A stretch of DNA of 64,000 nucleotides from Gonatopus flavifemur (GCA_018340375.1 JAFFJZ010000044.1:186001-250000), one strand, 5' to 3'. Positions 44,431 through 55,006 are shown, counted from the first letter of the stretch. Numbers and translations: made by a program. Notes: a model not told the origin generated them from the letters alone.

Positions 44431-45075
44431 ATTTGTGTAAATAACGTATTTGGTAGTGATGAAATTTTATTGGTATATCCTCAAATAATAATTTACACAA
44501 TAACAAACTAAGAAAAAATGAGTGCAAAATGATTATCGACAGCCAAGCCAAAAATTATATAATTTCCTCGCACTGTGAAATTTCAGTCTCGCGCAAAATC
44601 ATGCCATACCGCGAGTTTCTTCACTAAAACGTTCATAACTTCCACAATTTCGGAGGCTCCTTGAATTTCAAACATGGAAAATGTTCGTGAAGAATGCAGC
44701 TACGACATATATTTTTTCCAAAAAAAATCGAAGACCGGGCCTTTCGAGATAAATTGACTTTTTTGAGAAAAATAATTTTTTTCCCATAAATTTTGGGGAA
44801 AAAAATTTTTCAAAAATTTCTCCAAGAAGAGAATTTAGTTGAGCAAATGTGTGAATTTTTCCAGAATTTCACCTCATCTCCCTGTTGAGATAATTGAAAA
44901 TGAATAAACATGTGATTTTTGTTCGTTTGTACTGTAAAATCCATAAAACTGCATGAAAAAGGCTAATATGTGGGGTTTCGTCTTTGTTCGAGAACCTCTT
45001 CCACCCCACAAAATTTGGTCTAAATCGGAAACATGTCACTTTTTTTCGGCCGATCTGACGTGGAATGCCCCATAT

Positions 45076-45620
45076 TCAATTTCACGAAACAAAGTTGGCT
45101 ACCCTCACCCATGTAAACATCCACTAATGGCGTAAGGCTGACCTAGTTTTGACGAACACTGATGGACCTTTGAGACGAAGTGTGACTGAGGCCTAGAATG
45201 ATAACATACTTCTAGCAACGAACTCGGGCAAAAATGGCGACAGATTACCAGCGCTTGCGCAAACTCGACTCAACGGTTCTACACCGGCAGTAGATATGGA
45301 ACTTTGGTTATAAAACCGATTTTGGTTCAAATCTGAATCAATGCTGTGACAAACTTGCGCCAATGCTGTTCTAATAATGTTGGCTCAATATAAATGACTA
45401 CACTTGGCTGGCATGTTTGTACTGTTAGAAGAATCTTGCCTGAAACTTCATAAGAATTTATTATGAAGTTCTTTTACATAAACAGTTCATTAAATTTCAT
45501 AATGGAATATTGAATTCAATAGAGATATTTTGTTGAATTGATCGAGATGGACTGAAATAAATAAAAAATTTACATAAAAAATCTCGTTTTTCTCAAAATA
45601 CAAGTCCCGTACACTTGAAC
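45076..45620. other. No gene recognised
   Basis: Spacer outside the large TIR element. Mixed base composition with no repeat or coding signal I can support. Confidence 0.35.
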
Positions 45621-45623
45621 CTA

Positions 45624-45990
45624 CACTGTAAAAAAATTCTGACTGAAAATTCAGAAAAAAGTGACTGTCATTTTTTACAGTCACTGAATCTGAATATTCA
45701 GAATGATTTTCAGTCTGAATTTTAAGATATTTGTTTCTGAATTTTCAGAGCCATGTTTCTGAGCTATGAAACTTATTTTCAATAAATACGAGATTCATGT
45801 TTCTGAATTTTCAGGTATATTTTTCTGAATTATAAGAAACATTCTTTTGAATTATCGAAAATATTCGTTTGAATTGTAAGAAATATTCTTCTCAATTGTG
45901 AGATATTTTCTCGTGATTGTGAGCAACATTTTGTTGAACGCTAAGAAATTTTTTTCTTAATTTTAAGATATGTAAATTGAATTTCGAATC
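45624..45990. repeat. CACTGTAAAAAA-ended sequence with TCTGAATTTTCAG reiteration
   Basis: Starts TA then CACTGTAAAAAAATTC and continues with many diverged TCTGAATTTTCAGA and GAATTATAAGAAAC units. A similar end occurs alone at about 57068-57107 (GAATTTTCAGGAAATTTTTT then ACAGTG). The right terminus is not identifiable, so this may be one-sided or broken. Confidence 0.4.
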
Positions 45991-46716
45991 GGTTTTTGTG
46001 CGTTTCTGTATATGAATTACGAAATTGCAGAAACAACAATCACCAAGTTGAGGGGATATCACCGTACCAATGGAATAAACATTTTCTTTATGAGATTACT
46101 CTGAATTGAATTAATGGAAAGTTCTGGAATTTTCAGAAATAAATCTTGAGTAATTTATCTATTGCGTTACATAGTTAAAATTTCAAATTCCAAAATTGAA
46201 AAAAAAACTATTTCCTGAAGTTCGAGCTCTGCGCCGCAATAGACAAATTACCGAAGATTAATCTCATACTGTGGAATTCCGAGGACATAAAACGTATGTT
46301 CCAAAAGTGAAACGTAATCTCGGATAATCAATATCTCACATACATAGATGATATATAGGAACAATATTAATTAAATCAGAAAAATTAGTAATACTTTTTG
46401 TAATCAATTCAATAAGGCAAATGAAGAAGATAATTTTGCTTCCATAGCATAATGTGACATTTCAGATATATAGAATATACCTCTCAAAGTAAATCAACTT
46501 CGATAAAGATGGCATAAAAAAATACGTATGAAATCATTGATATCTTACATACGTAACTATCTTTAAAATGAACATTAATTATATCACATGAGATAAATAC
46601 TGATAAAAACCTTATATTTCGCAATTGCACGTCACAAAAATACCAAATTCGTAGTGAGAAAGAAAACAAATTAACGAAAATTGGAACGGAGGGGTCGACA
46701 CTAACGGATTTGGAAT
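45991..46716. other. No gene recognised
   Basis: AT-rich sequence 3' of the gene ending at 46717; it may include that gene's 3' untranslated region. An 81-codon frame here is the shadow of exon sequence. Confidence 0.35.
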
Positions 46717-47263
46717 TTACACGCTCCATTTCGATTTTTCTGCCACAAACTTGGCTAAGGCATTTGAAAGCTTGCGAACTTTGCTATTAATAGGCAAACA
46801 TTTAATTCTATTGCCTGCCTTGTGTTTTTGTTCGTTCTTCGGATTGATCTTTACAAAAACACTGAAAAATAAAAATCATGTCAGTCTTCTAAAATAAAAT
46901 AAATTTGAATGAAGATTCAAAGTATAATGTAAACCGCTTATACCGCTGTATGAATTCCATGGTGGCTTGTATTTCCTTTGGATATTTTATGTTGAAAACA
47001 AAATAACATAAGAATGTCATAAAAAATCTCTCTGAAACATCACTTGCTCTAATAGGAAATGTGCCAAATATGACAATATCACATTGGGCTTGTTCATTAC
47101 AAATGCATGTGCCTAAAAAAAATAATGTTTTTTTTTCAGTTCATAATAATTACATAATTTTTTTTATAATTAATATCATTGTTCCTTACCCCTGATCATC
47201 AAAAGGGGATTCATACTCATGTTTTTCGCCCCAGTTACCCATGTCATCATCGGTTTTAGTTTT
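46717..47263 (-). CDS. Three C-terminal exons of an unidentified host-like gene
   Basis: Minus-strand exons 47263-47190, 47112-46944 and 46861-46717, with CTGTAG|, |GTAAGG, TTTTAG|, |GTATAA and TTTCAG| borders and introns of 77 and 82 nt. Their lengths (74, 169 and 145 nt) keep one frame across both junctions, giving about 128 residues to a TAA. The protein has TWVTGAKNMSMNPLLMIRGT, a cysteine pair TCICNEQAQCD, the hydrophobic RFFMTFLCYFVFNIKYPKEI, then TMEFIQRVFVKINPKNEQKH and a basic tail ending EKSKWSV. The YPKE...EFIQRxxxKI stretch resembles the C-terminus of uncharacterised proteins common in insects and fish; I cannot name a function. Upstream exons are not found, so it is partial: either a real gene or the tail of a transposon-borne one. 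Confidence 0.55.
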
Positions 47264-47409
47264 CTACAGGTGATGTGAATGAAAAAGAAAACGTCACAAA
47301 TCTATTAATATTCAAAAATTTGAGCATCTGCTTTTATTCTTTTTTTCATATCTGTGTGTGAGATGAATTTCTTTGACTTGAAAAATCAAGATGATTTATC
47401 TTGTGGAAA

Positions 47410-47890
47410 TGTATGGTGATTATTTCTTCATTGATACGTACTGTTATTGAGTACAAAATGAATTATTGAATCAGTCATAGCTGTCGTTATATGTAAAATA
47501 TCATAATTGGTTTATGCAGTGAAAATGAATTCTATTTAGATAGAATAAACTTCTGTATTTTTTTTCATGTTTTGAGGAATATCAAGAGAATATTGGGATC
47601 TCGATAGGAATCGAATGCGTATTTGATTCAATGACCCATCGGTTCCACATAACAATCAGCTGCGTGGGACTTGTAACTCGGTTGACAGATGTGAGGTTAG
47701 GTTTTTGTGATAAAGAATTGAATGTGAGTGATTTTCGTGAAATATATAGTCGTTATTTGGTTATTGATATGTATCAAAAAAATCTGTCATTTAATACAAA
47801 ATGCATTATTGAACCAGTCATAACTGTTATGATATGTGAAAAATCATAATTTGTTGATACGGTGAAAATGAATTCTATTAAATCCTGTTC
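47410..47890. repeat. Repeat with tandem pair and inverted copy at 54570-54900
   Basis: The TATTGAATCAGTCATAGCTG part (about 47462) and TATTGAACCAGTCATAACTG (about 47810) show a diverged tandem duplication. About 280 bp (47600-47885, with AGGTTAGGTTTTTGTGATAA) recurs inverted at about 54585-54870 (TTATCACAAAAACCTAACCT). Confidence 0.7.
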
Positions 47891-47979
47891 GGGAAGTCAT
47901 ACAGTTTCATACAGATTCCGGCAATTCAAGCACAAACAAAAACCTTATGAAGTACTACACAATCAAGCCATATTTTGGT

Positions 47980-48110
47980 ATGGTTCTGTCTGAACTCGTC
48001 CGTCACCCTTATTGGAATATCTAGAAGAACCTGAAGATTTTCGGAGTAAATTTTTTCAAATTACTTACGAGCTCTTCCGACTACTTCCGAACCAAGATTT
48101 GACACATGTA
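47980..48110. repeat. Arm of a large inverted pair (partner 54310-54415)
   Basis: GAGCTCTTCCGACTACTTCC near 48068 pairs with GGAAATAGTCGGAAGAGCTC near 54333. With the 47.6/54.7-kb pair this suggests one roughly 0.6-kb arm on each side of about 6 kb, much rearranged inside. Confidence 0.5.
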
Positions 48111-48201
48111 GGGAGTGTCAAATCACTTGGGATTTTGTTCCGCATCACAGTTGACTCCGCCGACTTCCACAATTCAGATGAAAAGAGTTTAGGTTCACTT
48201 A

Positions 48202-48468
48202 CACTGAGAAAACAGATATCTTGAAAAATACCATAATTTATGGATTTTTGGCGTTAGTCTGACCCGAGTCAAAATATTTACGTGAACGAACCTCTAAAAG
48301 TCCCATAATTTCTTGGACTTTTATAAAGAAGTATGGTACCTTCCTCATAAAATTCCCAGCCATTATGGTACTTTTAGAGGTATATTCAAGTAAATATTTT
48401 GACTCGGGTTAGACCAACGCCAAAACTCCATAAATTATGGTATTTTTCAAGATACCTTTTTCTCCGTG
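48202..48468. repeat. Foldback element, CACGGAGAAAAA type, TA flanks
   Basis: Ends CACTGAGAAAACAGATATC and, reverse-complemented, CACGGAGAAAAAGGTATC. Arms extend over 100 bp (TTGAAAAATACCATAATTTA and so on; TCAAAATATTTACGTGAACG against AAGTAAATATTTTGA). TA on both sides. A strong, nearly continuous hairpin without coding content. Confidence 0.75.
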
Positions 48469-48489
48469 TACATATTACCTGAAGTACAT

Positions 48490-49110
48490 TACAGATTCCG
48501 TTGACCTAAAAAAAAGTGGAAGAAAACTATGTCAGTGCTTTTCCACTATATTTCCGTACCAATAAACTCAGGAACAGTTACGAATGGTATGCACATAATG
48601 GCTTCAAATTATTTGGGTGCCGATCTACTCCCGCTCACTTATGAAAAATCGGAAACAAAATTTTGACAAATGTTCCCGCATCTTGTCACTAGATCGACTT
48701 CCGCGAGTTCACGTTAAAACCTAAACTAAATACTTCCGTACATTTCAACTCTATTTCCGTACCAATGAATTTAGGAACAGTTACGAATAATATGCACAGC
48801 ATTACTCCAAATTACTTGGGGATATTCTGGGTTTTGGTGTACTCCGGTTTACTTGCGGAAAATCGGAAAAAAAACTTTGATGAATGTTACCGCATTTTGT
48901 CACTTGATCCATTTCCACAAGTTTACGTTGAAACCTAAACAAAATACATCCATGCATTTCAAATCTATTTCCGCGCCTATCACTTTGGGAACAGTTACGA
49001 TTAGTATACGTATAATAATTTTAAATTATTCTGGAACAGTTTGCGTTTTGCTGTACTTCGGTTTACTTATTGCGAAAAATCGGAAACAGAACTTTGATAA
49101 ATGTTTCCGC
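48490..49110. repeat. About 203-214-bp tandem repeat, three units
   Basis: The TATTTCCGTACCAAT-type landmark occurs at 48551, 48754 and 48968. Each unit also carries GGAACAGTTACGA and AAAAATCGGAAACA-type motifs. Divergence between units is substantial. Confidence 0.75.
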
Positions 49111-49380
49111 ATCTAGCGGAAGTTGATCAGATCACACGACGCGTAAACATTTATGAAAATTTTATTCCCGATTTTTCATAAGTTGTCACGTTCGAGGAAA
49201 TTTCCCCATGAAATTTTTCCAAAATTCTTTCTTCGCACGCAGGAAGCATACACTGGATACAATTTACGTATCCAGTGTCAGACCTATGGTTCACTTTAAG
49301 CGAATGTGAACTTCAATTTCAAAACAATTTCGCTGATTTCTCAAATTATATTTCATTTGGAAATTTCCTTGAACGCCGAT
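49111..49380. other. No gene recognised
   Basis: Spacer. It includes a small inverted repeat GGATACAATTTACGTATCC near 49255-49273; nothing coding. Confidence 0.35.
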
Positions 49381-50500
49381 CGTGCATCGACGAGCGATGA
49401 AGCAACTCGTCATTTCTCTTTCTTTTTCCCTTATTCTCTTCCTACTTTTCTTCTCGCGCAATACTAGCTGGTGGTGTGATACGAGAATTCTTCTTCTTTC
49501 ACCTCTCTACCTCTTCTCTCTCCCTCGTGTGTGTGCCTCGGTGCGACCACACAACGGGTGCCTTCTTTCTACTTTGTTGTTTTTTTTTCCTTCACTTCAT
49601 CTTGCAACCTCTTCCTTCTTATGCTCTTGACCTGCACAGTGGCTGTTGCTGATCCTTCTAATTACAATAGTTGTTCATGTGTATACGTACATGTACGTAC
49701 ATATATATGTATATATATGTGTGTGTACGTGACCGCCGAAATTCCAAATTTTTATATTCGTTTTCTTTGGACACATGGTTGATTGTTCTTCGCAGAACCG
49801 CGTGCCTGGCTTTCGCCGTTGAGGCCAGCAAAACGAAAGCCTCAGCAGCGATAAGTCACGTACAAAGGCCCATCGGCATGGAAATTTGACACCGGATTTC
49901 CTAGAAATCTTGGTGGCAAGCTGAAGTGCTGATTAGACTGAGAACAATCAACCTCCCACTTTTCGCCATCGGATTTTTCCTGGTCGGCAACTGCCACTGG
50001 GCAAGTCAGTCTTCTCTGAACCGCGTTTAAACCCGTTTCAAAAAGTGTGAGTACTCTCTCTCTCTCTCTCTCTCTCTCACACTGTTGGGGCGTTGTCTCT
50101 CATGGGTGAGGATGCCGGCGGTACGAAAGCTCCACCAGGGGTTTATGCTTTCCTCTGGCGAAAATCTTAAAAGTGTGCTCGTGTACCCACCCTTCGAGCT
50201 ACGAAGGGACGAGTGAAAAAGGAAAAGCTCAGGACCCTTCCGCTCGAAGGATGGATATGCACTGGAGCCCTTTTGATGGCGTCAGGTTTTCCTCCGTACC
50301 CATGGGTGTCATCGCTCCTGTTGGAGGGTGATGAAGAGAGAGAAAAATTTAAGGAATCGCCTGGTATACAAGTGCATACGTTCCCGTCTGTCACGAAGTG
50401 TTTCAGTTTAGTTATATAATAACAAAAAAAAGTGACCACCAGCCTGCACCCCGGACAAAAATTCGTAACAGCGAGGACATTAAATAACATATATTAAAAG
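49381..50500 (+). other. Host-like, possibly transcribed region
   Basis: Pyrimidine-rich at the start, then free of recognised transposons. A possible exon runs from an acceptor at 49794 (GATTGTTCTTCGCAG|) to a donor at 50045 (AAAAAGT|GTGAGT), followed by a (TC)n tract at about 50055-50080. Reading frames are short; the frame with TACLAFAVEASKTKASAAIS after the acceptor ends soon. A non-coding RNA or UTR is more likely than a protein gene. Confidence 0.3.
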
Positions 50501-50587
50501 ATTAAACCCAACTGGCTGAACGGCGAGTGAGACTCTTTCCTTCTCCCTTGTCTCGCTCTTGCTTGTTGTTCCATTTTTCGTCCCCCG

Positions 50588-50612
50588 TCATATATATATA
50601 TATATATATATT
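50588..50612. repeat. (TA)n microsatellite
   Basis: Simple TA dinucleotide run flanked by ordinary sequence. Confidence 0.9.
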
Positions 50613-50820
50613 TCTGGAAAATCGTTTTGGAAAAGAAGCTCAATATTGTATGTCCATATGCACATACGTAATGCCAAGTTTTTGTATAACCCCTATTTTG
50701 ACCATTGTAAAGTTTTTTCATCATTCCAAATCTTGTCAATCAAATGAAATTTTGTCACTGAAGTATCTTCAGTTTCTTTCCTTATTTCCCCGATCAATCC
50801 CAGACAGGAAGAGTATCTCG

Positions 50821-50994
50821 ATGCCCTCAAAGGCAGAAAACACGAATTCCTCTAAGTTGTATCGGTCTTACCGCTCGGGCCGATATAATCCATTCCAGAG
50901 GCCACGCTGGACAACAACCATACGACGTTGGTCCGACGACCTCTTGTGTCGTCTCCTCTACCGTCGCAACAAAGTAAACCTAAACAGATTATAA
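50821..50994 (+). CDS. Possible small basic ORF (57 aa)
   Basis: The frame begins ATG after a pyrimidine-rich stretch and AG (TCAATCCCAG|ACAGG at 50803), so it may be a terminal exon. The predicted protein is very Arg-rich (RSYRSGRYNPFQRPRW, RRWSDDLLCRLLYRRNKVN). Codon use is more GC-rich than the flanks. No family recognised. The opposite strand is also open here, which weakens the call. Confidence 0.25.
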   Translation: MPSKAENTNSSKLYRSYRSGRYNPFQRPRWTTTIRRWSDDLLCRLLYRRNKVNLNRL

Positions 50995-51189
50995 AAACCA
51001 AGATATGTACCTAAGTCATTGGAAATTATTCATGCGGACATAAAAGTCAATTGCTCTGAAGCATGTTCCTTCGGAAGTAGGTCGAAAATGAATGGAAACA
51101 GTTTTCTTAGGTCTACGTGGAAATGCACGGAAACCCAATTACGCATACGTGATTAAATCCTTGAACAACTGTACAGATGCGCTTTCAGA

Positions 51190-51250
51190 GTGGCGTGTTA
51201 GGATAGCTTAGAGGTTAGGGAAGCAGGTCTTATAAGTAGGTAAGTTCCGT
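51190..51250 (+). repeat. tRNA-derived (SINE-like) head
   Basis: TAGCTTAGAGG matches the A box; AAGTTCCGTCCC lies at B-box distance but is degenerate. It directly abuts the next foldback element, whose first bases coincide with the end of this B box. Confidence 0.35.
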
Positions 51251-51714
51251 CCCTGGTAAAAAGACCGGACAGAGACCCGATGGAAACCGGATAAAGCCCG
51301 GACAAGAGCCCCAGTGAAATAGGATACGGGTCTATCCGAGGATTGAACGGGAAGCATTACCCGTTTCGGGTATACATACGGAGCTATTCGGGAATCATCC
51401 GGGAATAGCAAGGAGGAAAAATCAATTGTATCCAGTCTCGTCCGGGTCCTATCCGGGCAAGTTTTTGAAAATAGGTGTCTTATACGGGTGTATACGGACA
51501 GAGTCCCGACTGTATCCGGGTTCTCATCCGGTTTCTCATCCGGGTCCCATCCGGGGCCCCGACCGATATTTGGTCCCAAGAGCCGGATAGGACCTGGATT
51601 GACCCGGATAGAGAATTACCGCAAAATCCGTATACGCACCCGGATACACGCGGATACAGTCCTGGATGTATCCGAGTTCCCATCCGGATCTCTATCCGGT
51701 TTTTTTCACCAGGG
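51251..51714. repeat. Foldback element, CCCTGGTGAAAAA type, filled with CCGGATA motif
   Basis: Ends CCCTGGTAAAAAGACCGG and, reverse-complemented, CCCTGGTGAAAAAAACCGG. GT flanks both sides. The 464-bp interior is strikingly GC-rich and consists of TATCCGG/CCGGATA variants in both orientations, so it can fold in many registers. All ORFs in it are artefacts of the repeat. Confidence 0.8.
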
Positions 51715-52189
51715 GTGACATTTCGAATCCTCATTAGGTAGGAATAAATTTCTAAAGTCATATGCGGAATTAGAGGAGATCATGAATTCACGAAATGTTC
51801 TGAATGTTGAAATAAGTTCGAAAAAAACTTTGATTTTATTTTTATTCATTTTTTTCAGAGAATCGAATGGTAAATTTTGAAATCAATTCATTCACAAAAT
51901 GCGGAACTGAACCTAAAACATCCAGTGTGTTAATTGCGGGAGTAAGATGAAATAATTTGTTTCATAAAAACTAAAATTTGTCATAAGTAAATCGATAAAT
52001 GAAATATGGAAACAATACTGAAGTCATTGTTTGCGTTCATTCGGCAATGATGCATGTAATTAATGTCCAGGTTTATTTCCGAAATTAACGAGACAAAAAC
52101 ACATGGTAGGTCAGAAGTAGTCCTGAAGAGAATTTTTTGTTTAGGTCCGTCTAGTTTTTCTGACCAGGGGTAGTTCAAATAGGGAAATA

Positions 52190-52370
52190 CTCACGTCAAT
52201 ATTTCTCAGAAAAAACTCAAAGATCACTTTGTAATAATATGAGTCATGAAGAACTCATTTGATGGAAAATATTCCAAGGGAATGTTCAAAATGAATTGAA
52301 AAAAACTTAGATTATTCACTTGAAGCTCGGTGGATGGTTTTACTCTTCAGATTACTCTTGAGAAGAGTAC
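52190..52370. repeat. Inverted repeat arm, partner 54405-54575
   Basis: Contains TGAAGCTCGGTGGATGGTTT, complementary to AAACCATCCACCGAGCTTCA at 54416, and TTTCTCAGAAAAAACTCAAA, complementary to TTTGAGTTTTTTCTGAGAAA at 54541. About 170 bp on each side of a 2-kb interval. Confidence 0.75.
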
Positions 52371-52454
52371 TCTTGAAGTTGAAATTTGGAAATTTTAGAA
52401 ATATAATTATAATTAGGAAATTATATTAATAGGTATAGAAAGAGGCTGCAATGA

Positions 52455-52990
52455 GAAATTATGGGAAATTTCTGCGTTATGAATGCTCAATAGGTTTCTA
52501 TGGGAAAATTCTGATATACCTTCCCCTTAATAATCATGTCAATGTTCAATCGGTTCTAATCGGGATTTCTCACAAGCACGTTATACGAAAAATGATGGGA
52601 AATTCCCAGAGTGAAACTTTTCAATCGATTCCTATGGGAAATGTCTCATAGAATTTCTCAGTATTCTTCATGTCAATGTTTAACCGGTTTCAATCGAAAT
52701 TGTCTGAAAGTTCATTCTACACGAAATAATGGGATATTTCCAGGATAGAGATGTTCAATAGGTTGCTGTGAGAAATGTCTCATATAATTTTCATCAGTCT
52801 TTATTATCGATGCTCAATCGGTTTCAATCGGAATTTTCCGTACGTGCTTCCTACGAGAAACGACGAGGAATTTATAGGATCCGAATGTTCAATAACTTTC
52901 TATGAGGAAATTCTGACATAATTACCCATTATTTCTAATGTCAATGTTTAATCGATGCCAATCAAAATTTTCCGGAAATACGTTGTATGA
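52455..52990. repeat. 134-bp tandem repeat, four units
   Basis: The TTCAATnGnTTnCTATG-like landmark starts at 52488, 52622, 52756 and 52890: exactly 134 bp apart. Units share ATGTCAATGTTCAATCGGTT and GGGAAATTCC-like words. Substitutions are common but indels are balanced. Confidence 0.85.
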
Positions 52991-53054
52991 GGGATTGAAA
53001 TTTCTGAGATACTAGTTTCTAGTAGGTCCTCATTAGGGATGCACTGGATATCTG

Positions 53055-53373
53055 CCCTTGTAAAAATGAATCATATATGCGGCATATATGACCACACATG
53101 GTACATATATGATTTCACAGATTCATATATGACCCCTATATAATTCATATATGGGCCATATACATTTCATATATGGCGTTATGTTCCCTATATATGGGTC
53201 ATGTTTGGTCCTGATATGGATTGAACAATCGTATATGAATTTTATATGGTCATATATGCCACATATATGAATCGCATATGATTTATATATGACCATATAT
53301 GATTCGTACCAAGTCCATATATGAATCAAATACAGTTTATATATGGGCCATATATGAATCATTTTTACAAGGG
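53055..53373. repeat. Foldback element, CCCTTGTAAAAA type, filled with CATATATG motif
   Basis: Ends CCCTTGTAAAAATGA on both sides (read inward), then TTCATATATGGCC-type words. The whole interior reiterates CATATATG in both directions. The flanks are TG and CG. Same design as 51251-51714 with a wholly different interior motif. Confidence 0.75.
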
Positions 53374-53545
53374 CGGTTCTGATCCGGCCGGATATGCGTC
53401 CGAACCGGTATCCAGTGATCCGGACAGATCGGAAAAATCATCTTGGATAGGTCGACATCGGCATCGTACATCGGATTGGACGCATATCCGGTATCCAGTG
53501 GTCGAATCAGAACCGGATATCCGGTGCACCCCTAGTCTTCGTTAG
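53374..53545. repeat. CCGGATA/TATCCGG-rich tract beside a foldback element
   Basis: Contains GATCCGGCCGGATATG, ATCCAGTGATCCGGAC, CATATCCGGTATCCAGTG and GGATATCCGG. The word use is like the interior of 51251-51714, but no A-run ends are visible, so it may belong to a different nested element (GGATATCTG ... near 53046 could be its start). Confidence 0.45.
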
Positions 53546-53584
53546 AATAGTTTTCCCAATGTATCCCAATGAATCTGTGAAATG

Positions 53585-53805
53585 GAACATTCTATACAAA
53601 TCCATTGTTCCTCTGCATAGAAAATTCATCACTCTAAAGTCAAGAAGAACCAATATATATCCAATGCTCTCTTGTAAGGAAAACTCAATGCAACCGCATT
53701 ACTGTAATGTAAGAAAAATCCAATACAAACCCATGGGTCCCATGGCAGAAAAATCCAATACAATCTCATTGGTCTCATGACAGGAAAATCGGATACAAAC
53801 TCATC
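53585..53805. repeat. About 37-bp tandem repeat, roughly six diverged units
   Basis: AAAATCCAATACAA blocks at about 53715 and 53752, with more diverged copies to either side (GGAAAACTCAATGCAACC, GGAAAATCGGATACAAAC). Short repeat; the 73-codon frame is a by-product. Confidence 0.6.
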
Positions 53806-53861
53806 ATTTCAATGCCATTCAATTTATGCATCTGTAAGGTGACCATCTGCAAAGTCACGCA

Positions 53862-53935
53862 GTAGCTCAACGGTTAGGGTATTTCAGTCGGTAGGCAGAT
53901 AGGAATATAAGTTCAAACCCCTTCAGATAGGATAT
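53862..53935 (+). repeat. tRNA-derived (SINE-like) segment
   Basis: TAGCTCAACGG is a good A box and AAGTTCAAACCCC a good B-box core about 45 bp downstream. Stems do not fold as a normal tRNA, so a SINE head is more likely than a gene. Confidence 0.45.
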
Positions 53936-54404
53936 AATTTCTTCTGCCCCTACATGAGTTATCAAGTTCCTGGATGACCCTCTGACGTAAAGAATGTACA
54001 GAATCACTACTACAAAATCTCTATCAAACAAAGGAAGAAAGAAAATTATAATTATAATTTTTTAATTTTAGCAACAAATTCGCTGGAATTGTTTGGTAAA
54101 TTTTTACAGTGTAGAAAAATCTGATTAAAACCGATTGCTTGAATCGACATTATTTTTCAATTTTTTCCCCAAAGTATGTAGGATAATGCCGATGGATTCT
54201 CAAAGAAAAATTCAATGAGAAATCAGCTCACTCAATAAGAAATTTCCGATGCAGAAACTTCATTCATTCTCATTGAATTGTTTTCAATGAGAATGAATGA
54301 GAATTTTTAAGCAGGGCTTGGTTCGGAAATAGTCGGAAGAGCTCTTGAGTAATTTGAAAACATTGACTTCAAAAATCTTTAGGTTCTTTCAGATATTTCA
54401 ATTA

Positions 54405-54900
54405 GGAAAGAGTAAAACCATCCACCGAGCTTCAAGTGAATAATCAAAGTTTTTTGCAATCCATTTTGAACATTCCCTTGAAATATTTTTGTTAAAATGA
54501 GTTTTTCATGACTCATATTATTACAAAATTAAAGTGATCTTTGAGTTTTTTCTGAGAAATATTCATGTGAGTCTCTGAATAGAATTCATTTTCACCGCAT
54601 CAACAAATTATAATTCTCTACATATCACAACAGTTATGAATAGCTCAATAATTCATTTTGTATTCAATAACAGATTTTTTTGGTACATACCAATAACCAA
54701 ATACTATACATTTCACGAAAATCACTCACATTCAATTCTTTATCACAAAAACCTAACCTCACATCTCTCAACCGAGTTGCAATTTTCCCACAGCTGATTG
54801 TTATGTTGAACCTTTGGATCATTGAATCAAATAAGCATTCAATTCTCATCGAGATCCCAATATTCTCTCGATATTCCTCAAAACATGAAAAAAATATGGA
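54405..54900. repeat. Inverted-repeat cluster, partners at 52190 and 47600
   Basis: 54405-54575 is the reverse complement of 52190-52370, and 54575-54900 that of about 47560-47890. The cluster thus mirrors two separate upstream blocks side by side. Confidence 0.7.
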
Positions 54901-55006
54901 AGTTTTGCAAGCCTGATGAAGGGAAACTTGGCAACGAGTTATCGAAAATCAGATATGATTTGCAAAGTCAACTACTTTTTCTTCCACTACTTGTGATCAG
55001 AGAGAT

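Larger units (their letters stand above)
34405..45075. mobile_element. Large TIR element with unusual transposase and nested palindrome
   Basis: Outer ends read inward ATATGGGGCATTCCACGTCA on both sides, continuing GATCGGCCGAAAAAAAGTG. CATAT lies at both borders, perhaps a 5-6 bp target duplication. The plus-strand gene has 5' exons at 35832-36278 and the remaining exons at 42394-44430. Between them lie LTR-like scrap, a 4.15-kb palindrome (37231-41384) and a 409-bp MITE (41642-42050). The left 34405-35560 is an inverted, internally deleted copy of the gene's 3' part, matching 44400-45075 and 42500-43030. This is the same architecture as the DD41D composite at 4388. Confidence 0.75.

Noticed and set aside
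50510..50535. GAACGGCGAGTGAGA resembles the conserved AACGGCGAGTGAAC of 28S rRNA
   Set aside because: Match is only about a dozen bases and no neighbouring rRNA helices are present.
51208..51761. Several overlapping 76-123-codon frames on both strands
   Set aside because: They lie inside the CCGGATA-reiterated foldback element; Pro/Arg/Ser repeats are a by-product of the motif.
52455..52990. CRISPR-like regular repeats
   Set aside because: The 134-bp units are directly adjacent diverged tandem copies without conserved short repeats and unique spacers, in an animal genome.
53123..53362. 79-codon minus frame with repeated YDPYI/IWPIYELY words
   Set aside because: Produced by CATATATG reiteration, not by a gene.
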